Counted from the stretch's first letter, positions 19,076 through 27,952 are shown. The stretch: 64,000 nt of DNA from an uncultured Akkermansia sp. (GCA_944390825.1 CALXRG010000010.1:1-64000); one strand, 5' to 3'. Notes: generated from the sequence alone by a model not told the origin. Program-made: numbers and translations.

Positions 19076-19518
19076 TTACCACCATTACCATTGCTCAGGC
19101 CTCTGCGGCCCCCGCCTCCGCAACACCAGCCCCCGCTGCCCCTGCAGCTCCGGCACCCGCCGCACCGGCCGTATCCGCCGGTACCGTCCAGCCCTCAGAT
19201 CAGGCGCCGCAGGACATGCCTCAAGAAGGAGGAGACTTCTTCAGCATGCTTCTGCCGTTTATCCTGATTGCGGTAATCTTCTATTTCCTGCTGATTCGCC
19301 CGCAGCAAAAGCAACAGAAGGAAATGAAAGAGCGCCAGGACAGCCTCAAACCCGGCGATAAAGTCATCACCGCCGGTGGCCTCTATGGCATCATCCGCGA
19401 AGTTTTGGACGCCGCCGTCCGCCTGGAAGTTGCTCCCAACGTACTGATCAAGGTGGACAAACGCTCCATCGCTGCCAACGTCTCCAAGGACGGCACACCC
19501 GAGAACGCCAAGAAGTAA
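19072..19518 (+). CDS. yajC: Preprotein translocase accessory subunit YajC
   Basis: A 148-residue YajC. The hallmark is one membrane helix followed by a charged stretch, LPFILIAVIFYFLLIRPQQK (about 60-79) then QQKEMKERQDSLKPGDKV, and GGLYGIIREV. An Ala/Pro-rich N-terminal extension of about 50 residues is longer than in E. coli. It overlaps tgt by 4 bp and is followed by a strong terminator, so secD is not next to it. It associates with SecDF at the inner membrane. Confidence 0.93.
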   Translation: MITTITIAQASAAPASATPAPAAPAAPAPAAPAVSAGTVQPSDQAPQDMPQEGGDFFSMLLPFILIAVIFYFLLIRPQQKQQKEMKERQDSLKPGDKVITAGGLYGIIREVLDAAVRLEVAPNVLIKVDKRSIAANVSKDGTPENAKK

Positions 19519-19532
19519 GAGATTCCCCGCAA

Positions 19533-19556
19533 CCCCGCGCTTTGCGCGGGGTTTTT
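19533..19556 (+). terminator. Rho-independent terminator after yajC
   Basis: CCCCGCGC (19533-19540), loop TTT, GCGCGGGG (19544-19551) and a run of five T. It closes the trmB-tgt-yajC operon. Confidence 0.95.
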
Positions 19557-19562
19557 CTCCTC

Positions 19563-20450
19563 GTGAGACTTCTCTTTCCAGTACTTTGCTCAGCAGCGCT
19601 TCTGAACTCCAGCCTCGGGCAGGAGGCTCAGGCCCTGCCTTCTGCTCCACCGGATACAGCCACTCGTGAGGAGGAATTTCAGATACGACTTCCCTCCCGC
19701 TCCCAGATTGCCATGCGCATGATGGTGCGCAAGCTTATGCTGGATCTGTATGACCTGAACCGAGACCATATCCTGGATCCGGGGGAGCGGCTCAAGCTGC
19801 TCGAGGATGCCGAACGTTCCAAAAGAGAATGCGCCCTCCGGCTGGCGGAGCGTTTTGACCATGACCAGGACGGCAGACTCAGCCCCGAGGAGGAAGAAGC
19901 TTTACGCGCCCACGTAGAAGAGCGCAGGAAATCAAGAAAAGAACTGCCGGATCTGATCAAAGAGCCGGAAGGCTCGCTTTGCACCGTCCCCCTGCCACCT
20001 CCGCCGCACCACAACTGCTGCCCTGGGTGCCAAAGCAAGGCCCCTCATCCCCACCGGAAGGCCCCCCCCTCTTTTCCCAAGGAAGCCAAGCTCATTGCTT
20101 TCATCTCCGGCCACCTCATCATGGCGGCATACGACGACAATGGTGACGGCATCCTCGATGAAAGCGAAAGCAGGAAACTGACCGAAGACGGACAATGGCT
20201 CTACGACATGCGAGAAAAAGCCTTGCTTGATGCATATGACGAAAATCGGGATGGCTTTATTTCCCGGGATGAGCTCAAGCATGCGCTTCTGACTATCCTA
20301 TTCCCCGACGCAGCAGCGCCCGACCACGATCACAAACGCCCACCTCTCACTCCGCTCGACCGCATGCTTGACACCCGCTTCGACGCAGACATCCTGCTCC
20401 ACCTGTCGCAGCGAAACACCTCGCAACCGGCAGCATCCCAGCCCCAATGA
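19563..20450 (+). CDS. Exported EF-hand calcium-binding protein
   Basis: A 295-residue protein with a signal peptide (VRLLFPVLCSAALLNSSLG) when begun at the GTG at 19563. An earlier TTG lies inside the terminator and is rejected. Four EF-hand loops are visible: DLNRDHILDPGE, DHDQDGRLSPEE, DDNGDGILDESE and DENRDGFISRDE, arranged as two pairs. A Pro/His/Cys-rich linker with CCPGC lies between the pairs. It overlaps aroE by 4 bp. Calcium binding is likely; function is unknown. The start is uncertain because the gene begins 7 bp after the terminator T-run. Confidence 0.75.
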   Translation: MRLLFPVLCSAALLNSSLGQEAQALPSAPPDTATREEEFQIRLPSRSQIAMRMMVRKLMLDLYDLNRDHILDPGERLKLLEDAERSKRECALRLAERFDHDQDGRLSPEEEEALRAHVEERRKSRKELPDLIKEPEGSLCTVPLPPPPHHNCCPGCQSKAPHPHRKAPPSFPKEAKLIAFISGHLIMAAYDDNGDGILDESESRKLTEDGQWLYDMREKALLDAYDENRDGFISRDELKHALLTILFPDAAAPDHDHKRPPLTPLDRMLDTRFDADILLHLSQRNTSQPAASQPQ

Positions 20451-21346
20451 AGGACGTCTACACCTACTCAGAACTCCCCACACTCGCAGAGGAACCCACA
20501 GGAACGAAGCCCGTGCGGCTCGGTGTCATCGGCAATCCCATCGCTCACTCAAAATCCCCGCAAATGCAGCAAGCTGCGCTGGACCAGGCTGGTATCAACG
20601 CCTCCTATATCCGCATCCTCTGTTCGATGGAGCCGGAGTCCTTTCCCCCGCTTCTTTCCAGGCTGAGCGCCTTGAACTTTATCGGGGTCAACGTCACCGT
20701 TCCGTTCAAGCGCCTGGCCTTTGCTGCCTGTTGCAGCACAGACGCACTATCCGGACTTAGTAAAGCGGTCAACACCATGGTACTCTGCCCGGACGGCTGG
20801 CATGGTTACAATACAGACGGGCCTGGTTTTGCGCGGGCCATTGCGGAACTCACCGGCCGGGAACTGGGCACATTGCGTGTACTCATCCTGGGAGCCTGCG
20901 GCGGTGCGGGTTCTGCCCTGGCGTGCCAGTGTGCTCTCAGTGGATGTCCCTCCCTCACCCTCGTCAACCGCCCCAAACCTGCCTTGGAAGAGCTTCGTTC
21001 CCTGCTGAGTCCACTTCTGCCTGACAAGGTACAGACCTGTTGCTTTGGGGATTCCGGACTTGAGAAGCATATAACGGAAGCTGACCTGATTGTCAACGCC
21101 ACGAGCCTTGGCTTGCAGGATGGGGATTCTCTCCCCATTCCACCCTCATACCTGCACCCAAACCAGTACTACTACGACATAGTACCCCACGATACGCCAC
21201 TGCGGCAAAGAGCTGCAGCCCGGGGATGTCAGACATCAGACGGACTGGGCATGCTTCTCTGGCAAGGGGCCTATGCTTTCCAGCATTGGTTCGGCATCCT
21301 GCCAGATATCGCCCCCATGCGACGAGCTCTGCGACTGCAACCTTGA
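20447..21346 (+). CDS. aroE: Shikimate dehydrogenase AroE
   Basis: A 299-residue AroE, which reduces 3-dehydroshikimate with NADPH in aromatic amino acid synthesis. The substrate site is clear: GNPIAHSKSPQMQQAAL, NVTVPFK with the catalytic Lys, and NTDGPGF with the catalytic Asp. The NADP-binding glycine loop is GACGGAGSA. An N-terminal extension of about 25 residues precedes the usual start. It overlaps the EF-hand gene by 4 bp, an unexpected operon partner. Confidence 0.92.
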   Translation: MKDVYTYSELPTLAEEPTGTKPVRLGVIGNPIAHSKSPQMQQAALDQAGINASYIRILCSMEPESFPPLLSRLSALNFIGVNVTVPFKRLAFAACCSTDALSGLSKAVNTMVLCPDGWHGYNTDGPGFARAIAELTGRELGTLRVLILGACGGAGSALACQCALSGCPSLTLVNRPKPALEELRSLLSPLLPDKVQTCCFGDSGLEKHITEADLIVNATSLGLQDGDSLPIPPSYLHPNQYYYDIVPHDTPLRQRAAARGCQTSDGLGMLLWQGAYAFQHWFGILPDIAPMRRALRLQP

Positions 21347-21626
21347 CCGGACTCCCCTGGCCAGACTCCTCTGGCGGGCCCGTCCTTGCAATTGTTTCTC
21401 CATGAGAATCCAGTCACACCCGCCTCAAGAGGTGAGAGCGCCGGTTTATTCAAGCCGTCCGTTTTAACGCAACCAGGCATCCCATCCTCTGCAAACTTCT
21501 TGCCGGACGGAATAGAACTGAAAAACAGGGAGTGAGAAAAGAGCGGCAGGAAACATACACAGAACCCCTGCCCTGTCAGCAGATAACGCGAAACAAGCCG
21601 CAGTTTTCACTGCGGCTTGTTTCAAG

Positions 21627-21698
21627 CATCCCCACGCGGATTCGAACCGCGGTTCTATGACTGAGAATCATATGTCCTAACCCCTAGACGATGGGGAC
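21627..21698 (-). tRNA. tRNA-Glu (anticodon CTC)
   Basis: A 72-nt cloverleaf on the minus strand. The acceptor is GTCCCCA with TGGGGAT, discriminator G. The anticodon arm is TATGA-TTCTCAG-TCATA, reading CTC. The T-arm is CGCGG-TTCGAAT-CCGCG. CCA is not encoded. It would read GAG codons. Confidence 0.95.
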
Positions 21699-21743
21699 AT
21701 ATTCGCTTGATCTCTGCAAATACAGCTGCGATCAGGCGGGGGT

Positions 21744-21771
21744 ATTGTAGCATTATTCTGACATTTGTCAA
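21744..21771 (-). promoter_or_regulatory. tRNA-Glu promoter
   Basis: On the minus strand TTGACA (21766-21771), 16-bp spacer, TACAAT (21744-21749), about 45 bp upstream of the tRNA. Confidence 0.85.
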
Positions 21772-22109
21772 GCATTTTCTTGCAGTGTAGCATCATTATT
21801 CTGCGCAGCAGGAAAATAACAAGTCATTATATGGCTTCAATACGCTTAAATCAGAAATCCAGGACTTCAAAATATGTTAAAAGAATTCGTGGAAAGCCCC
21901 CTTATGGGTTCATGATAAGTTTGAGCATACGCAGCGTTCATCTTATCAATCAACAAACGCCCTCGGGTGCTGTTGTTAAAAGGCACTCTTCCGGGGGTAT
22001 CATGTATCGGCCATGTTGCTCCCTATAGGTCGGGAAGGCTTTCTCAGTTTATTCACCCCAAACAAACCGAATCACGCCGGAATGATCAGGTTTCCTCATT
22101 CTTGGTTGG
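21772..22109. other. AT-rich spacer next to tRNA-Glu
   Basis: This stretch, like 22446-22723, is clearly more A+T-rich than the rest of the window. It holds no convincing gene; a frame of 87 codons on the plus strand begins inside the tRNA promoter and has no protein-like pattern. Together with the 111-codon gene it looks like acquired or decaying DNA. Confidence 0.45.
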
Positions 22110-22445
22110 TCAGTTTGGGAAAATGTCCTTCAGCTGTACGTATTCCCTTCCCTCATAGAACTTTATCCCCTGCTTTCTTTCGATTAGTAACATTGCTTCC
22201 ACATCGCTCAAATCGGCATATGGGTTAAACAAAACATCTGATAATTGATCGTCCGGATATAAATACGCATTGGGCAAATTCATTATCAGTGCAATTTCCA
22301 TGATGCAATCATAATCCACAATGACATCCGAACTACTCCATCGCTGCTCGCAGGCGTTTCTGGTTCTCTCTTTTAACGACTTTCTCCATTTCTTATTCTG
22401 CTGTTTAAGCTTTCTTCTTTGTGCCCAAGATGAAAAAAAGTTCAT
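22110..22445 (-). CDS. Hypothetical protein in AT-rich island
   Basis: A 111-residue protein not recognised. The first 30 or so residues are highly basic (RRKLKQQNKKWRKSLKERTR) and may form a charged helix; the rest is acidic and mixed, with IMEIALIMNLPNAYLYPDDQLSDVL and a C-terminal LKDIFPN. Base composition is far more AT-rich than the neighbours, suggesting recent transfer. It has no operon partner: the EEP-family gene on the same strand ends the adjoining block and lies upstream. No toxin, antitoxin or phage motif is seen. It could be a small accessory or immunity-type protein, but this is a guess. Confidence 0.5.
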   Translation of the reverse strand: MNFFSSWAQRRKLKQQNKKWRKSLKERTRNACEQRWSSSDVIVDYDCIMEIALIMNLPNAYLYPDDQLSDVLFNPYADLSDVEAMLLIERKQGIKFYEGREYVQLKDIFPN

Positions 22446-22723
22446 ATCGCGTTTTCAGGGGTTAACACCGAATCGATTTCTTTTTTTACCGGGATAATGG
22501 ATTATGAGTCATTGCCCTGGCGCATATCTTCCCCATATAAGACGAACACTGGGCATCGAGCGTCGGCTTATAATCGAAACAATACCACCGCTCTAACAGG
22601 AGCAGGTTAACATATTCGACACCTTAATCAAGTCTTTTCTCTGACCAGACACCCATATGTCAATTCAGAACGAGACTCACATCGCTGCTCGTTTTCCCGG
22701 TAATACAGCAATGCGGGGAAGTA

Positions 22724-23797
22724 TCAGCGCAGTTCGATCCACAGAGGACGGTGATCACTCGCCTGCCCCACGCCTGCCACATCAGCGACGCCGCAAGCTG
22801 CATCACGGCCTATCCGCTTGTTGAGTACGTGGTTGGCGTACATTTGGTCAAATGTATAATACTGCTGAGCCTTGCGGTGGAAGATCGTCCAGTATTCGCC
22901 CCGGGAATCCTTTGGCTTCAGCCGCACCATGGAGGAGTCCTTCGAAATGCCTTGGCGCAGGATTTGCACCGATTCGTCATCGGGACCATCGTTCCAGTCG
23001 CCGAACAGCAAGACAGGCATCTCCGGCTGGCGGCTCATACTCCGGTGCAGGTAGCGGGCTACCGTCTGGGCTTCACGTTTGCGCAGCGACTCCGCAGCCT
23101 CCGGGTCATCCGACACCCTGGATTTGAGGTGAGCACCGACAAAACGGAACTGCCTGCCATCCTCCAACCCAATGGTGACATCCAGAATACCACGCAGCAT
23201 CAACCGCCGCTGCTGTCCATACAACCCATACTGCGGCTTCGAGTCATCGCTCACGACCGGGTGCTGCGAGAGCAACGCCAGCGCCCGGTCTTCTCCCGGT
23301 CTCTGCACCAAAACACCGTGCGGATAACTTAGGCCTCTTTTCCCCAGACGTTCGCGCAAATCCTGCAACGCGCGAGGGCCCCCGATTTCGATCAATCCGA
23401 CCACCTCGGGACGGATCGAAGCGATAACCTCCGCTACGGCCTCGCGGGAAGCCGGAGATTTGGCCTTGTTCACATAGCGGGAGCGGCTGATCTCACCTGG
23501 CACAAAATAGCTCTCGATATTGTACATCAGAAAGCGAACCGGCTCTCCCGCTTTCGGAAGATTGAGGGGCTGCGGTGCCTGCTCCCCGGCAGCAGGCTCA
23601 GCAGCCGTGACCGAGGCAGCGCAAGACTGTCCGCATCCGTCATCCGTTCCTCTGTCGCTCTCCACCCAAGCCCGGGCCCCGCCGTAGCGCTGCACCATCA
23701 GCAGGCACACCGCCAAGCTGAGCAGGATCAGGAAAACATCCGTCCGCCTCAGGACACGCCAACTAGCCTCAGCCAGCTTGGAGAAGGAGCCCTTCAT
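22724..23797 (-). CDS. Membrane-anchored endonuclease/exonuclease/phosphatase-family protein
   Basis: A 357-residue protein with one N-terminal membrane helix (VFLILLSLAVCLLMV, about 21-35) and an EEP-fold domain. Seen motifs are FLMYNIESYF, the metal-binding Glu in VGLIEIGG, VGAHLKSR, LLFGDWND (Asp and Asn of the active site) and the final SDHRPLWIEL. This fold cleaves phosphodiester or phosphomonoester bonds in DNA, lipids or sugars. The helix places the domain outside the cytoplasm. Its start overlaps the end of hemB by 4 bp, so the two are co-transcribed, without an evident functional link. Substrate unknown. Confidence 0.82.
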   Translation of the reverse strand: MKGSFSKLAEASWRVLRRTDVFLILLSLAVCLLMVQRYGGARAWVESDRGTDDGCGQSCAASVTAAEPAAGEQAPQPLNLPKAGEPVRFLMYNIESYFVPGEISRSRYVNKAKSPASREAVAEVIASIRPEVVGLIEIGGPRALQDLRERLGKRGLSYPHGVLVQRPGEDRALALLSQHPVVSDDSKPQYGLYGQQRRLMLRGILDVTIGLEDGRQFRFVGAHLKSRVSDDPEAAESLRKREAQTVARYLHRSMSRQPEMPVLLFGDWNDGPDDESVQILRQGISKDSSMVRLKPKDSRGEYWTIFHRKAQQYYTFDQMYANHVLNKRIGRDAACGVADVAGVGQASDHRPLWIELR

Positions 23798-24795
23798 CTC
23801 GCCTCATCGCGCAGCCATCGGGCCACGTCCGGTGCAGCATAGGTCAGAATCATGTCGGCTCCAGCCCGACGAATAGAGAGCAGGGCTTCCATCATGCAGG
23901 CCTTCTCATCCAGCCAGCCGGACGCGGCAGCCGCCTTGACCATCAGGTACTCGCCGCTCACGTGGTAAGCAGCAATCGGCAGCGTCGTCTTCTCCTTCAT
24001 CTCAGCAATCACATCCAGGTACAGCGTCGCCGGTTTGACCATAAGCATATCCGCGCCTTCCGCGACGTCGAGCGATGCCTCACGGAGAGCCTCACGGCGA
24101 TTGGCGGGATCCATCTGGTAAGTCTTCTTGTCGCCAAACTTTGGAGCACTGCCCAGAGCCCCGCGGAAGGGTCCGTAAAAAGCCGATGCATACTTGGCCG
24201 TATAGCTCAACAGCGACACCCAGGTGAAGCCCTCTGCATCCAGCGCCTCACGCAAGGCGGCGATGCGTCCGTCCATCATGTCACTGGGGGATATGATGTC
24301 CGCACCAGCCCGGGCGTGACAAAGCGCCTGGCGACAAAGAGCTTCGACGGTCTCGTCGTTGAGGATCTCATAACTTCCATCCGGGTACTCACGCACGATA
24401 CCATCCTGCCCATAGGTATTGAACGGATCAAGAGCCACGTCGGTCATCACACACATGCCGGGAACCGTTTTCTTAATTTGCCGGATAGCGCGTGGCACCA
24501 CGCCGTCGGGGTTCCATGCCTCAGAGCCGGCGGCATCCTTCTTTTCCTCGGGTACTACCGCGAAAAGATCAACGCAGCGGATGCCCCAGTCATAAAGCCG
24601 GGAGCACTCGTCAGCAATCCCCTCCACACTCCATCGCTTGCAACCAGGCAGTGAATCAATCGGTGTATTCTCGGTTCCCTCTTGCACGAACATGGGGTAG
24701 ATCAAATGCTCTGCACTCAGGGAGGTCTCAGCCATCAAACCACGGACGGCTGAGGATTTGCGGTTGCGGCGGGGGCGGATCGGGAGTTTTGCCAT
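23794..24795 (-). CDS. hemB: Delta-aminolevulinic acid dehydratase HemB
   Basis: A 333-residue HemB, which condenses two 5-aminolevulinate molecules to porphobilinogen. Two Schiff-base lysine regions are present (SYTAKYASAFYGPFR and MVKPATLYLD). The metal region reads DVALDPFNTYGQDGI, with Asp in place of the three cysteines of zinc-type enzymes, so this is the magnesium-type. The start MAKLPIRPRR at 24793-24795 fits a promoter ending 9 bases upstream. The EEP-family gene follows with a 4-bp overlap. Confidence 0.95.
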   Translation of the reverse strand: MAKLPIRPRRNRKSSAVRGLMAETSLSAEHLIYPMFVQEGTENTPIDSLPGCKRWSVEGIADECSRLYDWGIRCVDLFAVVPEEKKDAAGSEAWNPDGVVPRAIRQIKKTVPGMCVMTDVALDPFNTYGQDGIVREYPDGSYEILNDETVEALCRQALCHARAGADIISPSDMMDGRIAALREALDAEGFTWVSLLSYTAKYASAFYGPFRGALGSAPKFGDKKTYQMDPANRREALREASLDVAEGADMLMVKPATLYLDVIAEMKEKTTLPIAAYHVSGEYLMVKAAAASGWLDEKACMMEALLSIRRAGADMILTYAAPDVARWLRDEAR

Positions 24796-24804
24796 AACGC
24801 CGTG

Positions 24805-24833
24805 ACTGTAGCACACCCCCTGCCCCTTGTAAA
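24805..24833 (-). promoter_or_regulatory. hemB promoter, leaderless type
   Basis: On the minus strand TTTACA (24828-24833), 17-bp spacer, TACAGT (24805-24810), then 9 bases to the ATG at 24795. Confidence 0.65.
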
Positions 24834-24888
24834 GCCCCAAAAGCCTGCCTCAAGCCGAGGAAAGCCCCCGTCATCCCGGCATTGGGAC

Positions 24889-24917
24889 TTGCAAAGCACC
24901 GCAGCTCACGCTACAAT
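24889..24917 (+). promoter_or_regulatory. rsmA-Nudix promoter, leaderless type
   Basis: TTGCAA (24889-24894), 17-bp spacer, TACAAT (24912-24917), then GCGCCCGC and the ATG at 24926. The -10-to-start layout is almost identical to that of trmB. Confidence 0.8.
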
Positions 24918-24925
24918 GCGCCCGC

Positions 24926-26287
24926 ATGAATATAAGCCAGATCCGGGACATCCTGCTGCAGGCAGGCATCGCCCCCTCCAAATCCCTCGGGCAAAACTTC
25001 CTTGTCGATGAAAACATCGCCCGCTGGATCGTCGCCCAGCTCGAAATCAAACCCACTGACTGTGTCGTGGAAGTTGGACCGGGCACCGGTGCTCTCACTG
25101 AGTTTGTTGCTCCTCTTTGCCGCAAGCTCATTCTTGTCGAGTACGACAAAAGCCTTGCCGAGTACCAGCGCCAGCGCTGGATGGGTGACACGCATGTCGA
25201 AGTGCACCATGCGGATGGAGCGACCTGGGATCCCCGCTGCCTCTTTGCCGAGCAGCCGGTGAAGTTTCTGGGTAACCTTCCTTACTCCTGCGGCGGGGCC
25301 ATTCTGGAAAACTTTCTGACGGCCCCCTGTGCCTGCGAGCGGGCCGTTGTCATGCTGCAAAAAGAATTCATCGACCGCATTCTCGCCCAACCGGGGGATG
25401 ATGCGTTTGGCATCCTCTCACTGCGCATCCAGATGGACTGGATACCGAGAGCCCTCAAGACCGTACCGCCGGAAGCCTTCTCCCCACGGCCGAAGATTGA
25501 CTCAACCGTCATGCTGCTTACGCCGCGCGATCCGCTGAGTCTTCCCCCCTTCGACCACCGGCTCATGGATTCGCTCATGCAGCGGTGCTACGCTCAGCGG
25601 CGCAAGCAAATGTACAAGTTCCTGCCAGAGCAGCCAGCCTGGGAAGGAGTAGCCGCAGCCGTGGGCATTCCCCCGACGGCGCGCCCCGAGCAGCTCAGCC
25701 TCCAACAGTGGGTCACCCTGACCAACCTCTACGACCCGCATCCCCTCGCCTCAATAGCCCAGAGGGATGATGAACTGTTCGACGTCGTAGACGAGCGCGA
25801 TCACGTGCTTCGCCAGGCCAGCCGCAAAGAAGTACACGACAACAACCTGATGCACCGCGCTGTACACATCCTTGTCTTCAACAGGAAACGAGACTGCCTG
25901 CTGCAAAAGCGCTCTCTGCTCAAGGACCGTCACCCCGGAGTATGGGACTCCTCCGCAGCCGGGCATCTCGATGCCGGGGAGGATTATGATGCGGCTGCGG
26001 CACGCGAGCTGCGGGAAGAGCTCGGTATCCGCGACGCCCAGCTCATCTCCGTCGGTAGCCTCCCCCCGTCTGAAGCCAACGGGTGGGAACACGTCGCCAT
26101 TTATGCCGCGCTGCACAGCGGTAAAGTCCATTTCCCCGCTGCGGAAATCGCGGGGGTGCTGCCCTTTCCTGCCGGGTTGATTGACCGCTGGATAGAGCGG
26201 AGGCCCCAGGATTTTGCCTCCTCCTTCCTGGAATGCTGGAACATGGTACGCAGCATGATCCCCCAGCCGGAGGCTGAGGAGGATTGA
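24926..26287 (+). CDS. rsmA: RsmA (KsgA) fused to a Nudix hydrolase domain
   Basis: A 453-residue fusion. Residues 1 to about 270 are RsmA, which dimethylates two adenines of 16S rRNA: LGQNFLVDENI, VEVGPGTGALTEF (48-60) and catalytic NLPY (117-120). From about 285 a Nudix domain of the isopentenyl-diphosphate-isomerase-like type follows, with a complete Nudix box at 346-368 (G-x5-E-x7-REL-REELG). E. coli KsgA is about 270 residues and has no such domain. No stop or frameshift separates the halves. The Nudix part is close to families that act on NDP-linked or isoprenoid diphosphates; its substrate here is unknown. Confidence 0.9.
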   Translation: MNISQIRDILLQAGIAPSKSLGQNFLVDENIARWIVAQLEIKPTDCVVEVGPGTGALTEFVAPLCRKLILVEYDKSLAEYQRQRWMGDTHVEVHHADGATWDPRCLFAEQPVKFLGNLPYSCGGAILENFLTAPCACERAVVMLQKEFIDRILAQPGDDAFGILSLRIQMDWIPRALKTVPPEAFSPRPKIDSTVMLLTPRDPLSLPPFDHRLMDSLMQRCYAQRRKQMYKFLPEQPAWEGVAAAVGIPPTARPEQLSLQQWVTLTNLYDPHPLASIAQRDDELFDVVDERDHVLRQASRKEVHDNNLMHRAVHILVFNRKRDCLLQKRSLLKDRHPGVWDSSAAGHLDAGEDYDAAAARELREELGIRDAQLISVGSLPPSEANGWEHVAIYAALHSGKVHFPAAEIAGVLPFPAGLIDRWIERRPQDFASSFLECWNMVRSMIPQPEAEED

Positions 26288-26381
26288 GGCAACGGCAACC
26301 GCTCACCCCGACAGCAGCGGTAATCCAAGCGCCGGGACCGAAATGCCAAGCACCTGCCAGCCGCAGGCAGGTGGGGATGCG

Positions 26382-27899
26382 TCATTTCTTTCGATCCGCG
26401 GGGGATGGCGGCGCGGACTGGGGGCGCTGCTCCTCTACAGGGAAGGCCTTAGCGTAGGCAGATGCAGACGCCCTGGCGGAGCAGAGGTCACGCACCTGCC
26501 TGGCCTCTCCCTTCATCCCAGCTGCTTCCAGTGCGACCGCCTGGCGGTGCAGACAACGCAGTTTGTCTTTTAGCCTTGGGTACTGACCAGCAGCAAATTC
26601 AAAAAAGCGCGCTGCGTACTCCGGATTTTTAAGTTCCTGGCAGAGAGAGCCATACATTTCCGCCATCACGGCTTCATGGGCACTGCTGGTACGCTTGGGG
26701 ATAAGCTTGCGGAGGCGCTGCGGGCTTCCCTGTGCCTCACTGCACAACCCTTCCCACAAGGCATAGGGATTGGTCTCCCTGCGGTCGCGGTTATGGCGAG
26801 GGCGGTACAGGGGATCCCCCAGCACCACCCATTGCCAGGAAAGACAGGGCAGCGCCATCATCGCTGCTTCCCCCACCGGATACCCCTTCAGCAGACGATC
26901 ATAAAAAACAGAAGGCTCGATCGTGCCATCCAGAAAGGGCTCGGCCACATTACCGACCGTTACTGCTGCGCCCCGATCCAGCAGTGCGCCGACCCAGCAC
27001 CTCGTATCCCTGATCGTCACCGCGCTGAAAGAATGCAAATGGTACGCCACAGCCCCCGGAGCAAACCTGAACCCGCCGGACGCCGCGGCTCCAAACGGCC
27101 CGTTGGGATTCTGCGTGTACCAGCCAAAGTAGAACGCCGTATTGTCCATCAGCGGATAATCCTGGGGCAGCGTCTTAGGTGCCGTGTCATGGAACAGGGG
27201 CTGGTAGGCATCCGTCGCACGCTTGGCAATCGCGGCGAACCAAGCATCTCCCTGGGGATAAGGCCCGCCCTGATCCACCACCGTCCACCCGGTCAGTCCA
27301 TGATGCTCCACCTCGGGGGGATCCTGGATCATCCGCAAAATCGCCTTTCGGTCGGGGCCGTCGATCCGGCATACAATCGTCACTGGCACCTTAGCATCGG
27401 TAATGGACTCCGCCTTTTTGAAATAGGGATTTCGCAGCGGCCCTTCCTTTGGGTACCGGGCCCCCAGCAAAGACAGTTCCGAATCCAGCGATGCTCCTGT
27501 CGTCATGCGCGCGCCTCCCTTCTCGCCCGGCTCAGCCCGAACGCGCAGAGGAAAATCCGGCATCAGGACCAACGCATAAATTGGCGTCTTTCCATCCTGC
27601 GGCACACCGCTGGGGAACCTCCAGCCCCGAATACTGGCCTGGTAGAGCAAAGGCTGCACAATCACACGCTCAAAATCCGAGCGCGAGATATCCGCCCCCT
27701 GCGGGATACCGCCAAGCGACACCAGCTGAGAGCGAGGAATGCCGCGTTCACGCAGATACGTCGAAGCCGCCTCCTGGCTGAGCAGCGAAGACTCATTGCA
27801 GAGAACTACCACCTGCTCCGGCGTCAGCGCCCACCCCTGCTGGAATACCAACCAGCAGCACAAGCACCGACACAACCAGCGGATTAAGCCCCCAGGCAT
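26382..27899 (-). CDS. TIGR03790-family exported protein
   Basis: A 505-residue protein with a signal peptide (MPGGLIRWLCRCLCCWLVF, cut near GWA). It has the features of the TIGR03790 family: LTPEQVVVLCNESS, SLLSQEAASTYLRERGIPRSQL, GRGAAVTVGNVAEPFLD-like VTVGNVAEPFLDG, and the closing SWQWVVLGDPLYRP. The family is known from planctomycetes, verrucomicrobia and some proteobacteria, and has no known function. The last 130 residues are helical and may form TPR-like repeats. A GTG at 27935 is an alternative start; ATG at 27899 gives a better signal peptide. It lies 53 bp after ffh on the same strand. Confidence 0.82.
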   Translation of the reverse strand: MPGGLIRWLCRCLCCWLVFQQGWALTPEQVVVLCNESSLLSQEAASTYLRERGIPRSQLVSLGGIPQGADISRSDFERVIVQPLLYQASIRGWRFPSGVPQDGKTPIYALVLMPDFPLRVRAEPGEKGGARMTTGASLDSELSLLGARYPKEGPLRNPYFKKAESITDAKVPVTIVCRIDGPDRKAILRMIQDPPEVEHHGLTGWTVVDQGGPYPQGDAWFAAIAKRATDAYQPLFHDTAPKTLPQDYPLMDNTAFYFGWYTQNPNGPFGAAASGGFRFAPGAVAYHLHSFSAVTIRDTRCWVGALLDRGAAVTVGNVAEPFLDGTIEPSVFYDRLLKGYPVGEAAMMALPCLSWQWVVLGDPLYRPRHNRDRRETNPYALWEGLCSEAQGSPQRLRKLIPKRTSSAHEAVMAEMYGSLCQELKNPEYAARFFEFAAGQYPRLKDKLRCLHRQAVALEAAGMKGEARQVRDLCSARASASAYAKAFPVEEQRPQSAPPSPADRKK

Positions 27900-27952
27900 C
27901 GTCCCTTGCTCCGCACGTCTCTCTTGTTTACGCACGCCTCTCTGGTTTAAGT

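Noticed and set aside
21627..21698. Integration site of a mobile element at tRNA-Glu
   Set aside because: No integrase and no repeated tRNA end were found, and the AT-rich DNA lies on the 5' side of the tRNA, whereas integration usually targets the 3' end.
21765..22028. 87-codon frame in the AT-rich stretch
   Set aside because: It begins inside the tRNA-Glu promoter, has no recognisable motif and no start signal.
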